Positions 56,144 through 63,499 are shown, numbered from the stretch's first letter. The stretch: DNA of 64,000 nt from Prochlorococcus sp. MIT 1223 (GCF_034092465.1 NZ_CP139303.1:1330865-1394864), one strand, 5' to 3'. Numbers and translations are program-made. The notes: generated by a model from the letters alone, not told the origin.

Positions 56144-57328
56144 ATGAACCCAAATAGTTTTGTAAATTTGACTAATCAATATATGAGTTCAACTGACTTT
56201 GATCCCTGTCAAAGAGCATGGATAGAAATAAATTCATCGGCAATAGAAGCTAATACTCAATTAATTAAAGAATTTGTTGGCCCAAAATGTTCTCTAATGG
56301 CAGTTGTAAAGGCTGATGGATATGGACATGGAGCAGAGACCGTTGCAAGAGCTGCTTTACTAGGAGGAGCTAATTATTTAGGAGTGGCTACTCTTAAAGA
56401 AGGCATTGACCTGCGTAAAGCAGGTTTGAAATGTCCCATACTTATTCTTGGGAATTTAGTTAGTAAAAATGAATTAAAGGCATCTTTATTATGGGGACTA
56501 ACTGTTACATTAAGCAGCATTAGAGAAGCATTAATATGCCAAGATATTGCAGAAGATTGTAAAAAGAATTTTAATGTACACATTAAGGTAGATACTGGTA
56601 TGTCAAGACTTGGGTGTGATTTACAAGATGCATTGAGCTTTTGCACGGAAATTGAATCTTTAGATAATATTCATTTAGAGGGAGTTTATAGTCACCTTGC
56701 TTCAGCAGATTCTGATTTCGATTCAAAAGGTGATTCGGTTACTTCATCACAAAAGAATAAATTTGATACTCTTATAAATTCTTTATCTTCAAAAAATGAT
56801 TCTTTATGTTTTCATTTAGCAAATTCTGCTGGAACTCTTTGTAATAACAGTTTGCATTACAACATGGTAAGAGTTGGTCTTGCTTTATACGGACAAAATC
56901 CACTTCCTAAAGCTAAAAGTGATTTAGCTTTAGAGCCTGCAATGTCTGTTAAAGCAAGAGTTAGTTTATTAAGAACAGTTCCTAAGGGTACTGGTGTTAG
57001 CTATGGACATAAATTTAAAACCAATCGAGAGAGTCGTTTGGCAGTTGTAGGTATTGGGTATGCAGATGGAGTTAGTAGGGCTCTTTCTGGAAAGATTTCT
57101 GTTATGTATAACGGAAAGTTAATTCCTCAAATCGGATCTATAACAATGGACCAACTTGTTTTAGATATAACTGATTATTCGGATCTCAAAGTTGGGAAAA
57201 TAGTCACTTTGCTTGGGAAAGATGGTTCTAATAGTGTTGATGCTCAGTTATGGAGCGAAATGATAGGTTCGATTCCGTGGGAGATTCTTTGTAGTTTTAA
57301 AAATAGGCTTCCCAGAGTTGTCGTTTGA
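56144..57328 (+). CDS. alr: Alanine racemase
   Basis: Pyridoxal-phosphate enzyme making D-alanine for peptidoglycan. It has 394 residues; a shorter start at MSSTDFDPC is possible. Motifs: AVVKADGYGHGAETVARAALLGGANYLGVATLKEGI near residue 50 with the PLP lysine in VKADGYGHG, HIKVDTGMSRLG near 147, HLANSAGTL near 226, VRVGLALYG near 244, and VSYGHKFKTNRESRLAVVGIGYADGVSRAL near 285 with the catalytic Tyr in GIGYADG. Confidence 0.95.
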   Translation: MNPNSFVNLTNQYMSSTDFDPCQRAWIEINSSAIEANTQLIKEFVGPKCSLMAVVKADGYGHGAETVARAALLGGANYLGVATLKEGIDLRKAGLKCPILILGNLVSKNELKASLLWGLTVTLSSIREALICQDIAEDCKKNFNVHIKVDTGMSRLGCDLQDALSFCTEIESLDNIHLEGVYSHLASADSDFDSKGDSVTSSQKNKFDTLINSLSSKNDSLCFHLANSAGTLCNNSLHYNMVRVGLALYGQNPLPKAKSDLALEPAMSVKARVSLLRTVPKGTGVSYGHKFKTNRESRLAVVGIGYADGVSRALSGKISVMYNGKLIPQIGSITMDQLVLDITDYSDLKVGKIVTLLGKDGSNSVDAQLWSEMIGSIPWEILCSFKNRLPRVVV

Positions 57329-57397
57329 GGGTCCTGAAAATAGGAACACTTTTTGAGAAAAAAAATAAGTTCTTGATTAAGGTATGTACATGCTGCT

Positions 57398-57486
57398 GGA
57401 GAGGTGGCTGAGTGGTTGAAAGCGGCTCCCTGCTAAGGAGTTACAGGAGGCAACTTCTGTCGAGGGTTCGAATCCCTCCCTCTCCG
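57398..57486 (+). tRNA. tRNA-Ser (GCT)
   Basis: Starts GGAGAGGTGGCTGAGTGG, anticodon loop CTGCTAA with anticodon GCT (serine), a long variable arm (class II), T-arm GGTTCGAATC, and ends CCTCTCC plus discriminator G. CCA is not encoded. Length 89 nt, usual for tRNA-Ser. Confidence 0.97.
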
Positions 57487-57514
57487 TTTGTTAGAAGGTG
57501 TTTATAGAAATATA

Positions 57515-57542
57515 GTCATCGACTTCGATGACAGAATTTTTT
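57515..57542 (+). terminator. Terminator of tRNA-Ser
   Basis: GTCATCGA (57515-57522) and TCGATGAC (57525-57532) form a tight hairpin, followed by AGAATTTTTT. The stem plus T run, 29 nt after the tRNA end, reads as an intrinsic terminator. Confidence 0.7.
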
Positions 57543-57705
57543 ATGCCATAATTTTTATTTCTAATACCTAATTAGTTTCTGAAATATTAAAATTTCTGAT
57601 AAGAATTTCAAATTTTTTTTTTATAGTTTTTCCATATTTTTTAGTTGCTAATTACCTTTTTGAATTTTATCGCATCATTTTTTTTCACTTTTTTTAGGGA
57701 AGAGG

Positions 57706-57742
57706 TGCTTGAATAAGCTGTTATTTCTTGGATTAATCAGTG
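57706..57742 (+). promoter_or_regulatory. Shared upstream cassette, copy 1
   Basis: TGCTTGAATA at 57706-57715, then GGATT at 57730-57734 just before the GTG start at 57740. The same TGCTTGAATA ... GGATT ... GTGG order and spacing (34 nt from the T of TGCTTG to the GTG) recurs before the 58882 and 59534 genes. GGATT may be the Shine-Dalgarno, and TGAATA may be part of a -10 element. Confidence 0.6.
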
Positions 57743-58777
57743 GCAGTGAAGAAAGCAGCAGAGGCGAAGAAAGCAGCTGAAGTGAGGAAAGCAGCAGAGG
57801 CGAAGAAAGCCGCTGAAGTGAGGAAAGCAGCTGAAGCGAAGAAAGCCGCTGAAGTGAGGAAAGCAGCTGAGGCGAAGAAAGCAGCTGAAGTGAGGAAAGC
57901 AGCTGAAGCGAAAAAAGCAGCTGAAGTGAGGAAAGCCGCTGAAGCAAAGAAAGCAGCAGAGGCGAAGAAAGCCGCTGAAGTGAGGAAAGCCGCTGAGGCG
58001 AAGAAAGCAGCTGAAGCGAAGAAAGCAGCAGAGGCGAAGAAAGCAGCTGAAGCGAAGAAAGCAGCAGAGGCGAAGAAAGCCGCTGAGGCGAAGAAAGCCG
58101 CTGAGGCGAAGAAAGCAGCTGAAGTGAGGAAAGCAGCTGAAGCGAAAAAAGCAGCTGAAGTGAGGAAAGCCGCTGAAGCAAAGAAAGCAGCAGAGGCGAA
58201 GAAAGCCGCTGAAGTGAGGAAAGCCGCTGAAGCAAAGAAAGCAGCTGAAGCGAAGAAAGCAGCTGAGGCGAAGAAAGCCGCTGAAGTGAGGAAAGCCGCT
58301 GAAGCAAAGAAAGCAGCTGAAGCGAAGAAAGCAGCTGAAGCGAAGAAAGCCGCTGAGGCGAAGAAAGCAGCAGAGGCGAAGAAAGCAGCTGAAGTGAGGA
58401 AAGCAGCTGAGGCGAAGAAAGCAGCTGAAGTGAGGAAAGCAGCTGAGGCGAAGAAAGCAGCTGAAGCGAAGAAAGCAGCAGAGGCGAAGAAAGCCGCTGA
58501 AGTGAGGAAAGCAGCTGAGGCGAAGAAAGCAGCTGAAGCGAAGAAAGCAGCTGAGAGGAGAAAAGTAAAAGCTTTAAATCAAAACAAAACAGGAATCAAG
58601 GCTCAATCCGTTTTGCAAAAGGATAAAAAATCTGTTTCTGAAGAAAAGAGAGCAAAAAGAAATGAGTTATTGACTGTTTCTATTTCTGTAAATACAGGAA
58701 AAATCGCTAGCATCGTTGCTGTTGGAATTATTGCTTCAGCTTTACTAGTTGCAGCCCTTAGTTTTGTGGCAATGTGA
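57740..58777 (+). CDS. Hexapeptide-repeat, tail-anchored helical protein
   Basis: 345 residues, GTG start. After MAVKKA come 44 exact six-residue units, AEAKKA (31 times) or AEVRKA (13 times), then one broken unit. A lysine-rich linker (about 277-313) and a single C-terminal hydrophobic helix (about 322-344, ending FVAM) follow. The E-to-K spacing (i+3, i+4) favours a stable rod-like single helix, like TolA domain II in composition, but anchored at the other end. About 264 residues of helix would be roughly 40 nm long. The end NELLTVSISVNTGKIA resembles the 44-aa protein at 59534. It may be a spacer, tether or scaffold; function unknown. Confidence 0.75.
   Translation: MAVKKAAEAKKAAEVRKAAEAKKAAEVRKAAEAKKAAEVRKAAEAKKAAEVRKAAEAKKAAEVRKAAEAKKAAEAKKAAEVRKAAEAKKAAEAKKAAEAKKAAEAKKAAEAKKAAEAKKAAEAKKAAEVRKAAEAKKAAEVRKAAEAKKAAEAKKAAEVRKAAEAKKAAEAKKAAEAKKAAEVRKAAEAKKAAEAKKAAEAKKAAEAKKAAEAKKAAEVRKAAEAKKAAEVRKAAEAKKAAEAKKAAEAKKAAEVRKAAEAKKAAEAKKAAERRKVKALNQNKTGIKAQSVLQKDKKSVSEEKRAKRNELLTVSISVNTGKIASIVAVGIIASALLVAALSFVAM
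57758..58549 (+). repeat. 18-bp coding repeat tract, 44 units
   Basis: Forty-four 18-bp units in one frame, with synonymous variation mainly in GCT/GCC/GCA and GAA/GAG. The segment 57866-57996 (131 bp) is repeated without change at 58100-58230, an offset of 234 bp or exactly 13 units. This shows recent segmental duplication within the tract. Such a tract should vary in length between strains and is prone to assembly error. Confidence 0.9.
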
Positions 58778-58848
58778 TATCTAATTGGTTCATTTGAAGA
58801 ACTTTTTCGATTAATACTTGTGTTTTTGGGCCAACAAAGTTCTTTAAA

Positions 58849-58884
58849 TGCTTGAATATGTTTTGATTTTGAGGATTGAAAGTG
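58849..58884 (+). promoter_or_regulatory. Shared upstream cassette, copy 2
   Basis: TGCTTGAATA at 58849-58858 with GGATT at 58873-58877 and GTGG at 58882. The spacing is 33 nt from the T to the GTG, one shorter than in copies 1 and 3. It begins 71 nt after the stop of the repeat gene. Confidence 0.6.
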
Positions 58885-59385
58885 GTACGAGAGAGGATTA
58901 TTGAGGTTGTTGATTTTGCGAGAAGTGAGTCTCCATATCGCAATGCGAACAAAGGATGGATAACTAATGATCTGTTTTTGCAATGGGGAAAAGCCTCTAA
59001 TAGACAGCCAAATTCAGGTGATGAAGTACTTGATCTTTTTGTTTATTGGGGTCCAGTTCAAAAACTTTTGTCAATTTTGTTTTTGGTTATATCGCTTGCA
59101 GCAGCTTTTGTTTTTTTAAGTATTGGATTTTCTAAGGGAAGAATTGCATTTACTTTTAACAGTTCAACTTTTGACACTCCAAAGCAAGAGGTTGTTGAAC
59201 TGGTTCAACCACTGAATAATAAAATTGACTATCTGGAGAAAAATATTGAGATAGATCAAGACTTAACAGGTGCAAAAATCAATACAGCTAATAAAACTGA
59301 GCTGCAGAGAACCATTGAACAGGAGGAAAAGGCTCCTCAGTCTTCTTTTAAGAAAAATTCAGGCACTGCAGGTAACTTGTTTTAA
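58882..59385 (+). CDS. Single-helix membrane protein, unknown
   Basis: 167 residues from the GTG at 58882, chosen because the shared cassette sets that start; a TTG two codons upstream at 58876 is also open. The N-terminal 60 residues are soluble (VVDFARSESPYRNANKGWITNDLFLQWG). Then comes a membrane helix (about 72-92, KLLSILFLVISLAAAFVFLSIGF). The C-terminal part is a probable coiled coil rich in E, Q and K (EVVELVQPLNNKIDYLEKNIEIDQDL). No family recognised. It is the middle gene of the three-gene cassette locus. Confidence 0.65.
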   Translation: MVRERIIEVVDFARSESPYRNANKGWITNDLFLQWGKASNRQPNSGDEVLDLFVYWGPVQKLLSILFLVISLAAAFVFLSIGFSKGRIAFTFNSSTFDTPKQEVVELVQPLNNKIDYLEKNIEIDQDLTGAKINTANKTELQRTIEQEEKAPQSSFKKNSGTAGNLF

Positions 59386-59499
59386 AAAGCTAATACAAGA
59401 GGCTTTTAAATTGTCCTATGAGAAATCTTTAAATTTTATTTTGGTTTTTGTCGTTTTTGTGTGATGACAATTTCCAGAGCCTTTTATTGCGACATGTGA

Positions 59500-59536
59500 T
59501 GCTTGAATATGTTTGTTTATATAGGATTCTCCAGTG
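59500..59536 (+). promoter_or_regulatory. Shared upstream cassette, copy 3
   Basis: TGCTTGAATA at 59500-59509, GGATT at 59524-59528 and GTGG at 59534. The spacing is 34 nt, identical to copy 1. The sequence between, ATGTTT, is also shared with copy 2. Confidence 0.6.
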
Positions 59537-59668
59537 GCTGAAAAACAAGGAAATGAGTTAGCAAGCATATCTGTTTATTTGAACACTCCTATAGCAGCTG
59601 TTCTTTTGGGAGTTGGATTTATCCTCGGATCTGTCTTGTTTGCTGGTGTGATGCTCATTGCTCGTTGA
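59534..59668 (+). CDS. 44-residue membrane protein, related to the end of the repeat protein
   Basis: A small protein with a GTG start: MAEKQGNELASISVYLNTP, then a hydrophobic helix to the end (IAAVLLGVGFILGSVLFAGVMLIAR). NEL-(A)SISVYLNT-IA aligns with NELLTVSISVNTGKIA of the repeat protein, and both start MA with K nearby. It is a probable tail-anchored membrane protein. No named family recognised; it is not one I know from photosystem or NDH small subunits. The shared cassette supports it as a real gene. Confidence 0.65.
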   Translation: MAEKQGNELASISVYLNTPIAAVLLGVGFILGSVLFAGVMLIAR

Positions 59669-59752
59669 TCAAAATGAAGTAAAAAGGTAGATTTTGATCT
59701 GTATAAAATTTCATCGTTGACACTCTGGTATATCCGTGCCTAGAAAAGAAAA

Positions 59753-59818
59753 GTCAGAACACTCCTCACGCAATTAGTTCTGATAATTAGGGCACCTCGT
59801 GAGCAGGGTGCCCTTTTT
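59753..59818 (+). ncRNA. Putative Yfr10/Yfr1-type sRNA, copy 2
   Basis: A 7-bp hairpin (TCAGAAC 59754-59760 with GTTCTGA 59777-59783) displays ACTCCTCACGC in a 16-nt loop, one base from the Yfr1/Yfr10 motif. An 8-bp terminator follows, AGGGCACC 59789-59796 with GGTGCCCT 59807-59814, then a T run. Upstream is TTGACA (59717-59722) with TAGAAA 18 nt later, so the start is probably about 59753. The build (loop motif, short spacer, GC terminator) is that of copy 1 at 6421, with little other sequence shared. Confidence 0.75.
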
Positions 59819-59895
59819 AATGAGAAAATACCTGAGAAGCTATGAAAAGCATTTAGTTATATACACCTTCTTTTCTTTCTATTTTTGACAAAACT

Positions 59896-60381
59896 ATGAA
59901 AGTAAGCGCTAAAGCAATTATGAGAACTTCACCATTATATAGCTATTGGCAGACGAATCAAAATGAATTAGATGAAGAAGAAAGACTATTAATGGTTAAT
60001 GAAGAGGATGTATCTTCTTCATTATTTAAGAATGAACCATACAAATGGGAGAATTTATATCAGAGTATTATTAGGGAAATTTGTAATGGAGATAAAAGTG
60101 CTATTAATGGATTGTTAATTGTATTAAATACTGTCAAAGAAGACTATAGAGAAAGAATTATTTTGTCTTTAAGAGATGAAAAGATCTTTGATGAAGAGAC
60201 GCTTGATTTGCTAAATAGTAAAAAAAAAGTTGAATTTAAGAAAAAATATAAAACTCTTAGATTTCTAAGAATTTTATTTGCTATTTTTACTAACCCATAT
60301 TGTATTAAATTAAATCGTAAGAAACATCATCTTTATGAGAAAACAGGCGCTTTTTTCTTTTCTATAAGAAAATTATTTTAG
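59896..60381 (+). CDS. Hypothetical protein
   Basis: 161 residues, no recognised family. The N-terminal 50 residues are polar and acidic (NQNELDEEERLLMVNEEDVSSSLF). The middle is helical (LYQSIIREICNGDKSAINGLLIVLNTVKEDYRERIILSLRDEKIF). The end is very basic (KKYKTLRFLRILFAIFTNPYCIKLNRKKHHLYEKTGAFFFSIRKLF), perhaps nucleic-acid or membrane binding. It follows the sRNA by about 80 nt and reads in the same direction. It could be cotranscribed with nothing else visible. Confidence 0.6.
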   Translation: MKVSAKAIMRTSPLYSYWQTNQNELDEEERLLMVNEEDVSSSLFKNEPYKWENLYQSIIREICNGDKSAINGLLIVLNTVKEDYRERIILSLRDEKIFDEETLDLLNSKKKVEFKKKYKTLRFLRILFAIFTNPYCIKLNRKKHHLYEKTGAFFFSIRKLF

Positions 60382-60418
60382 ACTAGAAAGTAAATTATAT
60401 TTAATCTATAATATCTAT

Positions 60419-61312
60419 TTAGCTATTGAAATTACGTAATTCGTCAGCAAAAGCAGGAAGTAAAAAAGGGTCTTTAGATAACTCTGTACCTCGAGTAAAA
60501 ATAACTAATAGCATAGGATTTTTGTTTTCCTCCTCCCACCAAGCAGCATCATGGCGCACTTCACTCATCCATCCAGCCTTGCTCCAGATTTTCGATTTTT
60601 GAGAAAGTCCTTCTCCAATAAAACCATCTATTTGATTATCTGGATTTTTCTTACGATCAATCATATTTAATGATCTGGATAAATAATTTTTTAACCTTCC
60701 CGTGGCTTTCGGAGATATTAAAGAATTGGTCATTAAAGCTTCAAATATTTTTGCTACTGCGCCAGTGCTTAGAGCATTACGGTTCTCGTTATTTTCCCCA
60801 TAGAAATCTTTTTCTCTTCCATAAGGTCCATCGCTCCATGTTTTTTGGCAGCAGTTGATATTTTCTAGCTCTGACCAGTTAAATGTTTTTAACCATTGAT
60901 TTATTAAGCTTCTTTGTTGCTTCCATGCCTCCCATTCTTTCTCTGGAAGAGAAGCACCACTATTTGTCCCAGTCAGAATATCGACAATATAACTAGTTGC
61001 ATCATTACTCGAATGGATAATCATGTCAGAAAGAGCTCTACGCAGTTCTTCAGATTCAATAAGAAGGTCATTTTGTAGCCATATTTCAGTTGCGATTGCA
61101 TAAATAAGCTTTACAACGCTAGCTGGATAGAAAAGGTTGTTTTGGGACCATGTCGCACCGTGTCCACTCCCCGCATTTGGATATAGTTTTAGATACCGAA
61201 TCCAGCAAATTGAAATATTCTTATGTAATTCAGGTCGACCTTCATTTGAGAATCTATTTATTAATGATTTTAGATGATCCAACATCTCTGGATCTGATTG
61301 GTAAAACGCCAT
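60419..61312 (-). CDS. Serine beta-lactamase-like hydrolase
   Basis: A 297-residue protein of the class A beta-lactamase/penicillin-binding fold. The SxxK block is YPASVVKLIYAIATEIWLQ near residue 59. The second block is HSSNDATSYIVDILTGT near 97, where S-N-D stands for the usual S-D-N. The third, WSKAGWMSEVRHDAAWWEEENKNPMLLVIFTRG near 250, is in the place of KTG. There is no clear signal peptide, which would leave it in the cytoplasm. It may be a peptidoglycan-related or amide hydrolase rather than a resistance enzyme. It is divergent from the NlpC/P60 gene. Confidence 0.75.
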   Translation of the reverse strand: MAFYQSDPEMLDHLKSLINRFSNEGRPELHKNISICWIRYLKLYPNAGSGHGATWSQNNLFYPASVVKLIYAIATEIWLQNDLLIESEELRRALSDMIIHSSNDATSYIVDILTGTNSGASLPEKEWEAWKQQRSLINQWLKTFNWSELENINCCQKTWSDGPYGREKDFYGENNENRNALSTGAVAKIFEALMTNSLISPKATGRLKNYLSRSLNMIDRKKNPDNQIDGFIGEGLSQKSKIWSKAGWMSEVRHDAAWWEEENKNPMLLVIFTRGTELSKDPFLLPAFADELRNFNS

Positions 61313-61331
61313 ATTGTTTGATTAGCAGAAA

Positions 61332-62078
61332 ATGAATTTAGGAGATTTCCTAAAAATCGAAAATTTCGAGACTCGAGGCTACTGGAAACTAAATGTAGCT
61401 GTAAATGGATATGAAAATAGCTTTGATAATTCCTTAGTTACTCAAGTTGCTAAGGGCAGAAATTTCCAAATTATTCAATTACCCAAGATGAACATAGACC
61501 TTAAACTGAATTCTCAGAGAATGAAGGTGCGCCTATTAGAAGATGGTTACTTGTGTTGGTTAACGGTTTCAGAGGTCCTTGGAAATGCATATTGCATATC
61601 GACATGGAAGCCCAATTTCTTAAATAGCAGGCAAATATCTGAATGTATTCCAAAAGTTCTGGAATGGGTTCGAGAATCTTCGCAAGTTCCTAATAAATAT
61701 CTATGGGGGGGTGCAATTGGACCAGATTTTGATTGCTCTGGGTTGGTTCAGGCTGCATTTTCGAGTGAAGGAATTTGGTTGCCTAGAGATGCATATCAGC
61801 AAGAGCAATTTTGTCTAAAAGTTGAATATTCATTGGGTAGTGACGAATTACTTTTGCCAGGCGATTTAGTATTTTTTGGAACAAAAGCTAGATGCAACCA
61901 TGTCGGAATTCATATCAATAGAGGTAATTATTGGCATAGCTCAGGGATTTTGAATGGTTTAGATGGAATAGCAATGAGCTCTTTGTATGAAAATGACTCC
62001 GTTTCCTCCTACTATCGTTCTATATTTCGATCTATCGGAAGAGTTTATAGATGTCATGATGGAACTACTCTCCCTTAA
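61332..62078 (+). CDS. NlpC/P60 family peptidase with SH3-like N-terminus
   Basis: A 248-residue cell-wall hydrolase. The N-terminal 115 residues include SH3-like parts (QRMKVRLLEDGYLCWLTVSEVLGNAYCISTWKP). The NlpC/P60 domain begins at NKYLWGGAIGPDFDCSGLVQAAFSSEGIWLPRDAYQQ near 133-170, with the catalytic Cys in DCSGL. CNHVGIHINRGNYWHSSG near 205 carries the catalytic His. It cuts D-glutamyl-diaminopimelate bonds in the family. No signal peptide is evident. It is divergent from the beta-lactamase-like gene, only 19 nt apart. Confidence 0.86.
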   Translation: MNLGDFLKIENFETRGYWKLNVAVNGYENSFDNSLVTQVAKGRNFQIIQLPKMNIDLKLNSQRMKVRLLEDGYLCWLTVSEVLGNAYCISTWKPNFLNSRQISECIPKVLEWVRESSQVPNKYLWGGAIGPDFDCSGLVQAAFSSEGIWLPRDAYQQEQFCLKVEYSLGSDELLLPGDLVFFGTKARCNHVGIHINRGNYWHSSGILNGLDGIAMSSLYENDSVSSYYRSIFRSIGRVYRCHDGTTLP

Positions 62079-62111
62079 TTGAATTCTTTTCTTTTGTAGA
62101 GGAATTATTAA

Positions 62112-63077
62112 ATGACTAAAAAGATAGATGTTTCTGTAGTTGTTCCAATATTTAATGAAGAGGAGAGCTTGCCTGGATTGGTAGAACAAATCGTTCAAGT
62201 CATGCGTTCTAATGGCGAGACTTTTGAATTGGTATTAGTTAATGATGGGTCTACAGATAAAAGTGCTGATGTTTTATTCAATTTAAGTTTACAAGTCCCT
62301 GAAGTTTTATGCGTTTTACTTAGAAAGAATTATGGACAAACTGCAGCTATGGCAGCAGGGTTTGATATTTCTAAAGGAGATGTGATTGTTACTCTTGATG
62401 GGGATTTGCAGAATGATCCTGCTGATATCCCTTCGCTAGTGAAACGACTTAGAGAAGGTTTTGATTTGGTCAGTGGTTGGCGTTATCGACGAAAAGACGC
62501 AGAAATTACTAGGAAACTTCCTTCTCGTATCGCTAATCGCTTGATTGGTGCAGTTACAGGAGTTCGATTAAATGATTATGGCTGTTCTTTGAAAGCATAT
62601 CGCCGGGACGTCTTGGCTGATATAAGACCATATGGAGAATTGCATAGACTATTACCCGTTTTGGCAAATATTGAAGGTGCAAAGATTACTGAAATTAGGG
62701 TAAATCATAGATCTAGGAAATATGGTAAAAGCAAATATGGCATTGATAGAACTTTTCGCGTATTGATGGATTTATTAACTGTTTGGTTTATGAATCGCTT
62801 TCTAACAAGACCAATGTATGTATTTGGATTTGGTGGAATTGTTGCAATTTTTGCTAGTTTTTCAACAAGTATATATCTTTTGATTCTTAAAATAATGGGT
62901 CAAGATATTGGCAACAGGCCTTTACTGACATTTTCATTAGTTCTTGGTATCGCTGGTGTGCAACTTTTTTGCTTTGGTTTATTAGGAGAGCTACAGATAC
63001 GTACTTATCATGAAAGTCAAGGAAGACCTATTTATCGCATTAGAAATATATTTAGGGGTAAAGATTCCTTGGATTGA
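62112..63077 (+). CDS. Glycosyltransferase family 2, GtrB/DPM1-like
   Basis: A 321-residue membrane-bound GT2 enzyme. The start SVVVPIFNEEESLPGLVEQI near residue 8, LVNDGSTDKSADVL near 43, LRKNYGQTAAMAAGFDISKGDVIVTLDGDLQNDPADIPSL near 72-110 with a DxD-like DGD, and YGCSLKAYRRDV are typical. Two C-terminal transmembrane helices (about 238-262 and 270-295) follow. Enzymes of this form load a sugar on undecaprenyl phosphate. The sugar is unknown. The 3' end overlaps the convergent HEAT-like gene by 46 nt. Confidence 0.88.
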   Translation: MTKKIDVSVVVPIFNEEESLPGLVEQIVQVMRSNGETFELVLVNDGSTDKSADVLFNLSLQVPEVLCVLLRKNYGQTAAMAAGFDISKGDVIVTLDGDLQNDPADIPSLVKRLREGFDLVSGWRYRRKDAEITRKLPSRIANRLIGAVTGVRLNDYGCSLKAYRRDVLADIRPYGELHRLLPVLANIEGAKITEIRVNHRSRKYGKSKYGIDRTFRVLMDLLTVWFMNRFLTRPMYVFGFGGIVAIFASFSTSIYLLILKIMGQDIGNRPLLTFSLVLGIAGVQLFCFGLLGELQIRTYHESQGRPIYRIRNIFRGKDSLD

Positions 63078-63499
63078 TTATCTTTTTTTATTGAACACTT
63101 TTTAAACTTATGAATACCCTTTGCCGCTAACACAACTATCTCACTCTCGGAATCTCGTAGTCCTTGTCTAAGGATTGATAGTACACAAGGATCACCCCAT
63201 TCATTTGCAACTGCAACGGCATAGATCCTATCTTCAGGGTTTGATTTAATTAATTTGAAGAGTCTTTTTCGAAGGCTTATCTTTTCAAAACTTGTTTCAG
63301 GACGATTCCATATAATTTTATGATTTTCATAATTAGTGGATGATCTTTTTTCTTGAATCAAACTTATTTCTGGTAAACCATTTGCTGCATAAGGCTTTTT
63401 CGAGTAAAGACCATGAATAGTTTTCTTTGATTTTTTACCAATCCCCCAAATTACTAAAGCTAGAATGAAAGCAATTCCACCTGCGAAAAGTTGATTCAT
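63032..63499 (-). CDS. HEAT-repeat-like membrane-anchored protein
   Basis: 155 residues. An N-terminal transmembrane helix (about 3-21, LFAGGIAFILALVIWGIG) is followed by a basic stretch. A helical repeat then resembles a HEAT or PBS-lyase-type repeat (RIYAVAVANEWGDPCVLSILRQGLRDSESEIVVLAAKGIHKFKKC). A probable anchored scaffold. Overlaps the GT2 gene at the 3' ends. Function unknown. Confidence 0.6.
   Translation of the reverse strand: MNQLFAGGIAFILALVIWGIGKKSKKTIHGLYSKKPYAANGLPEISLIQEKRSSTNYENHKIIWNRPETSFEKISLRKRLFKLIKSNPEDRIYAVAVANEWGDPCVLSILRQGLRDSESEIVVLAAKGIHKFKKCSIKKDNQSKESLPLNIFLMR

Noticed and set aside
57675-58307. A 210-codon minus-strand ORF of Leu/Ser-rich repeats (LSSLQRLSSP...)
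   Set aside because: It is the antisense shadow of the AEAKKA repeat tract. The plus frame has the cassette, a start and a membrane helix; the minus frame has none of these.
57758-58549. Possible CRISPR array
   Set aside because: Units are 18 bp, contiguous with no spacers, and stay in one reading frame. It is a coding repeat.
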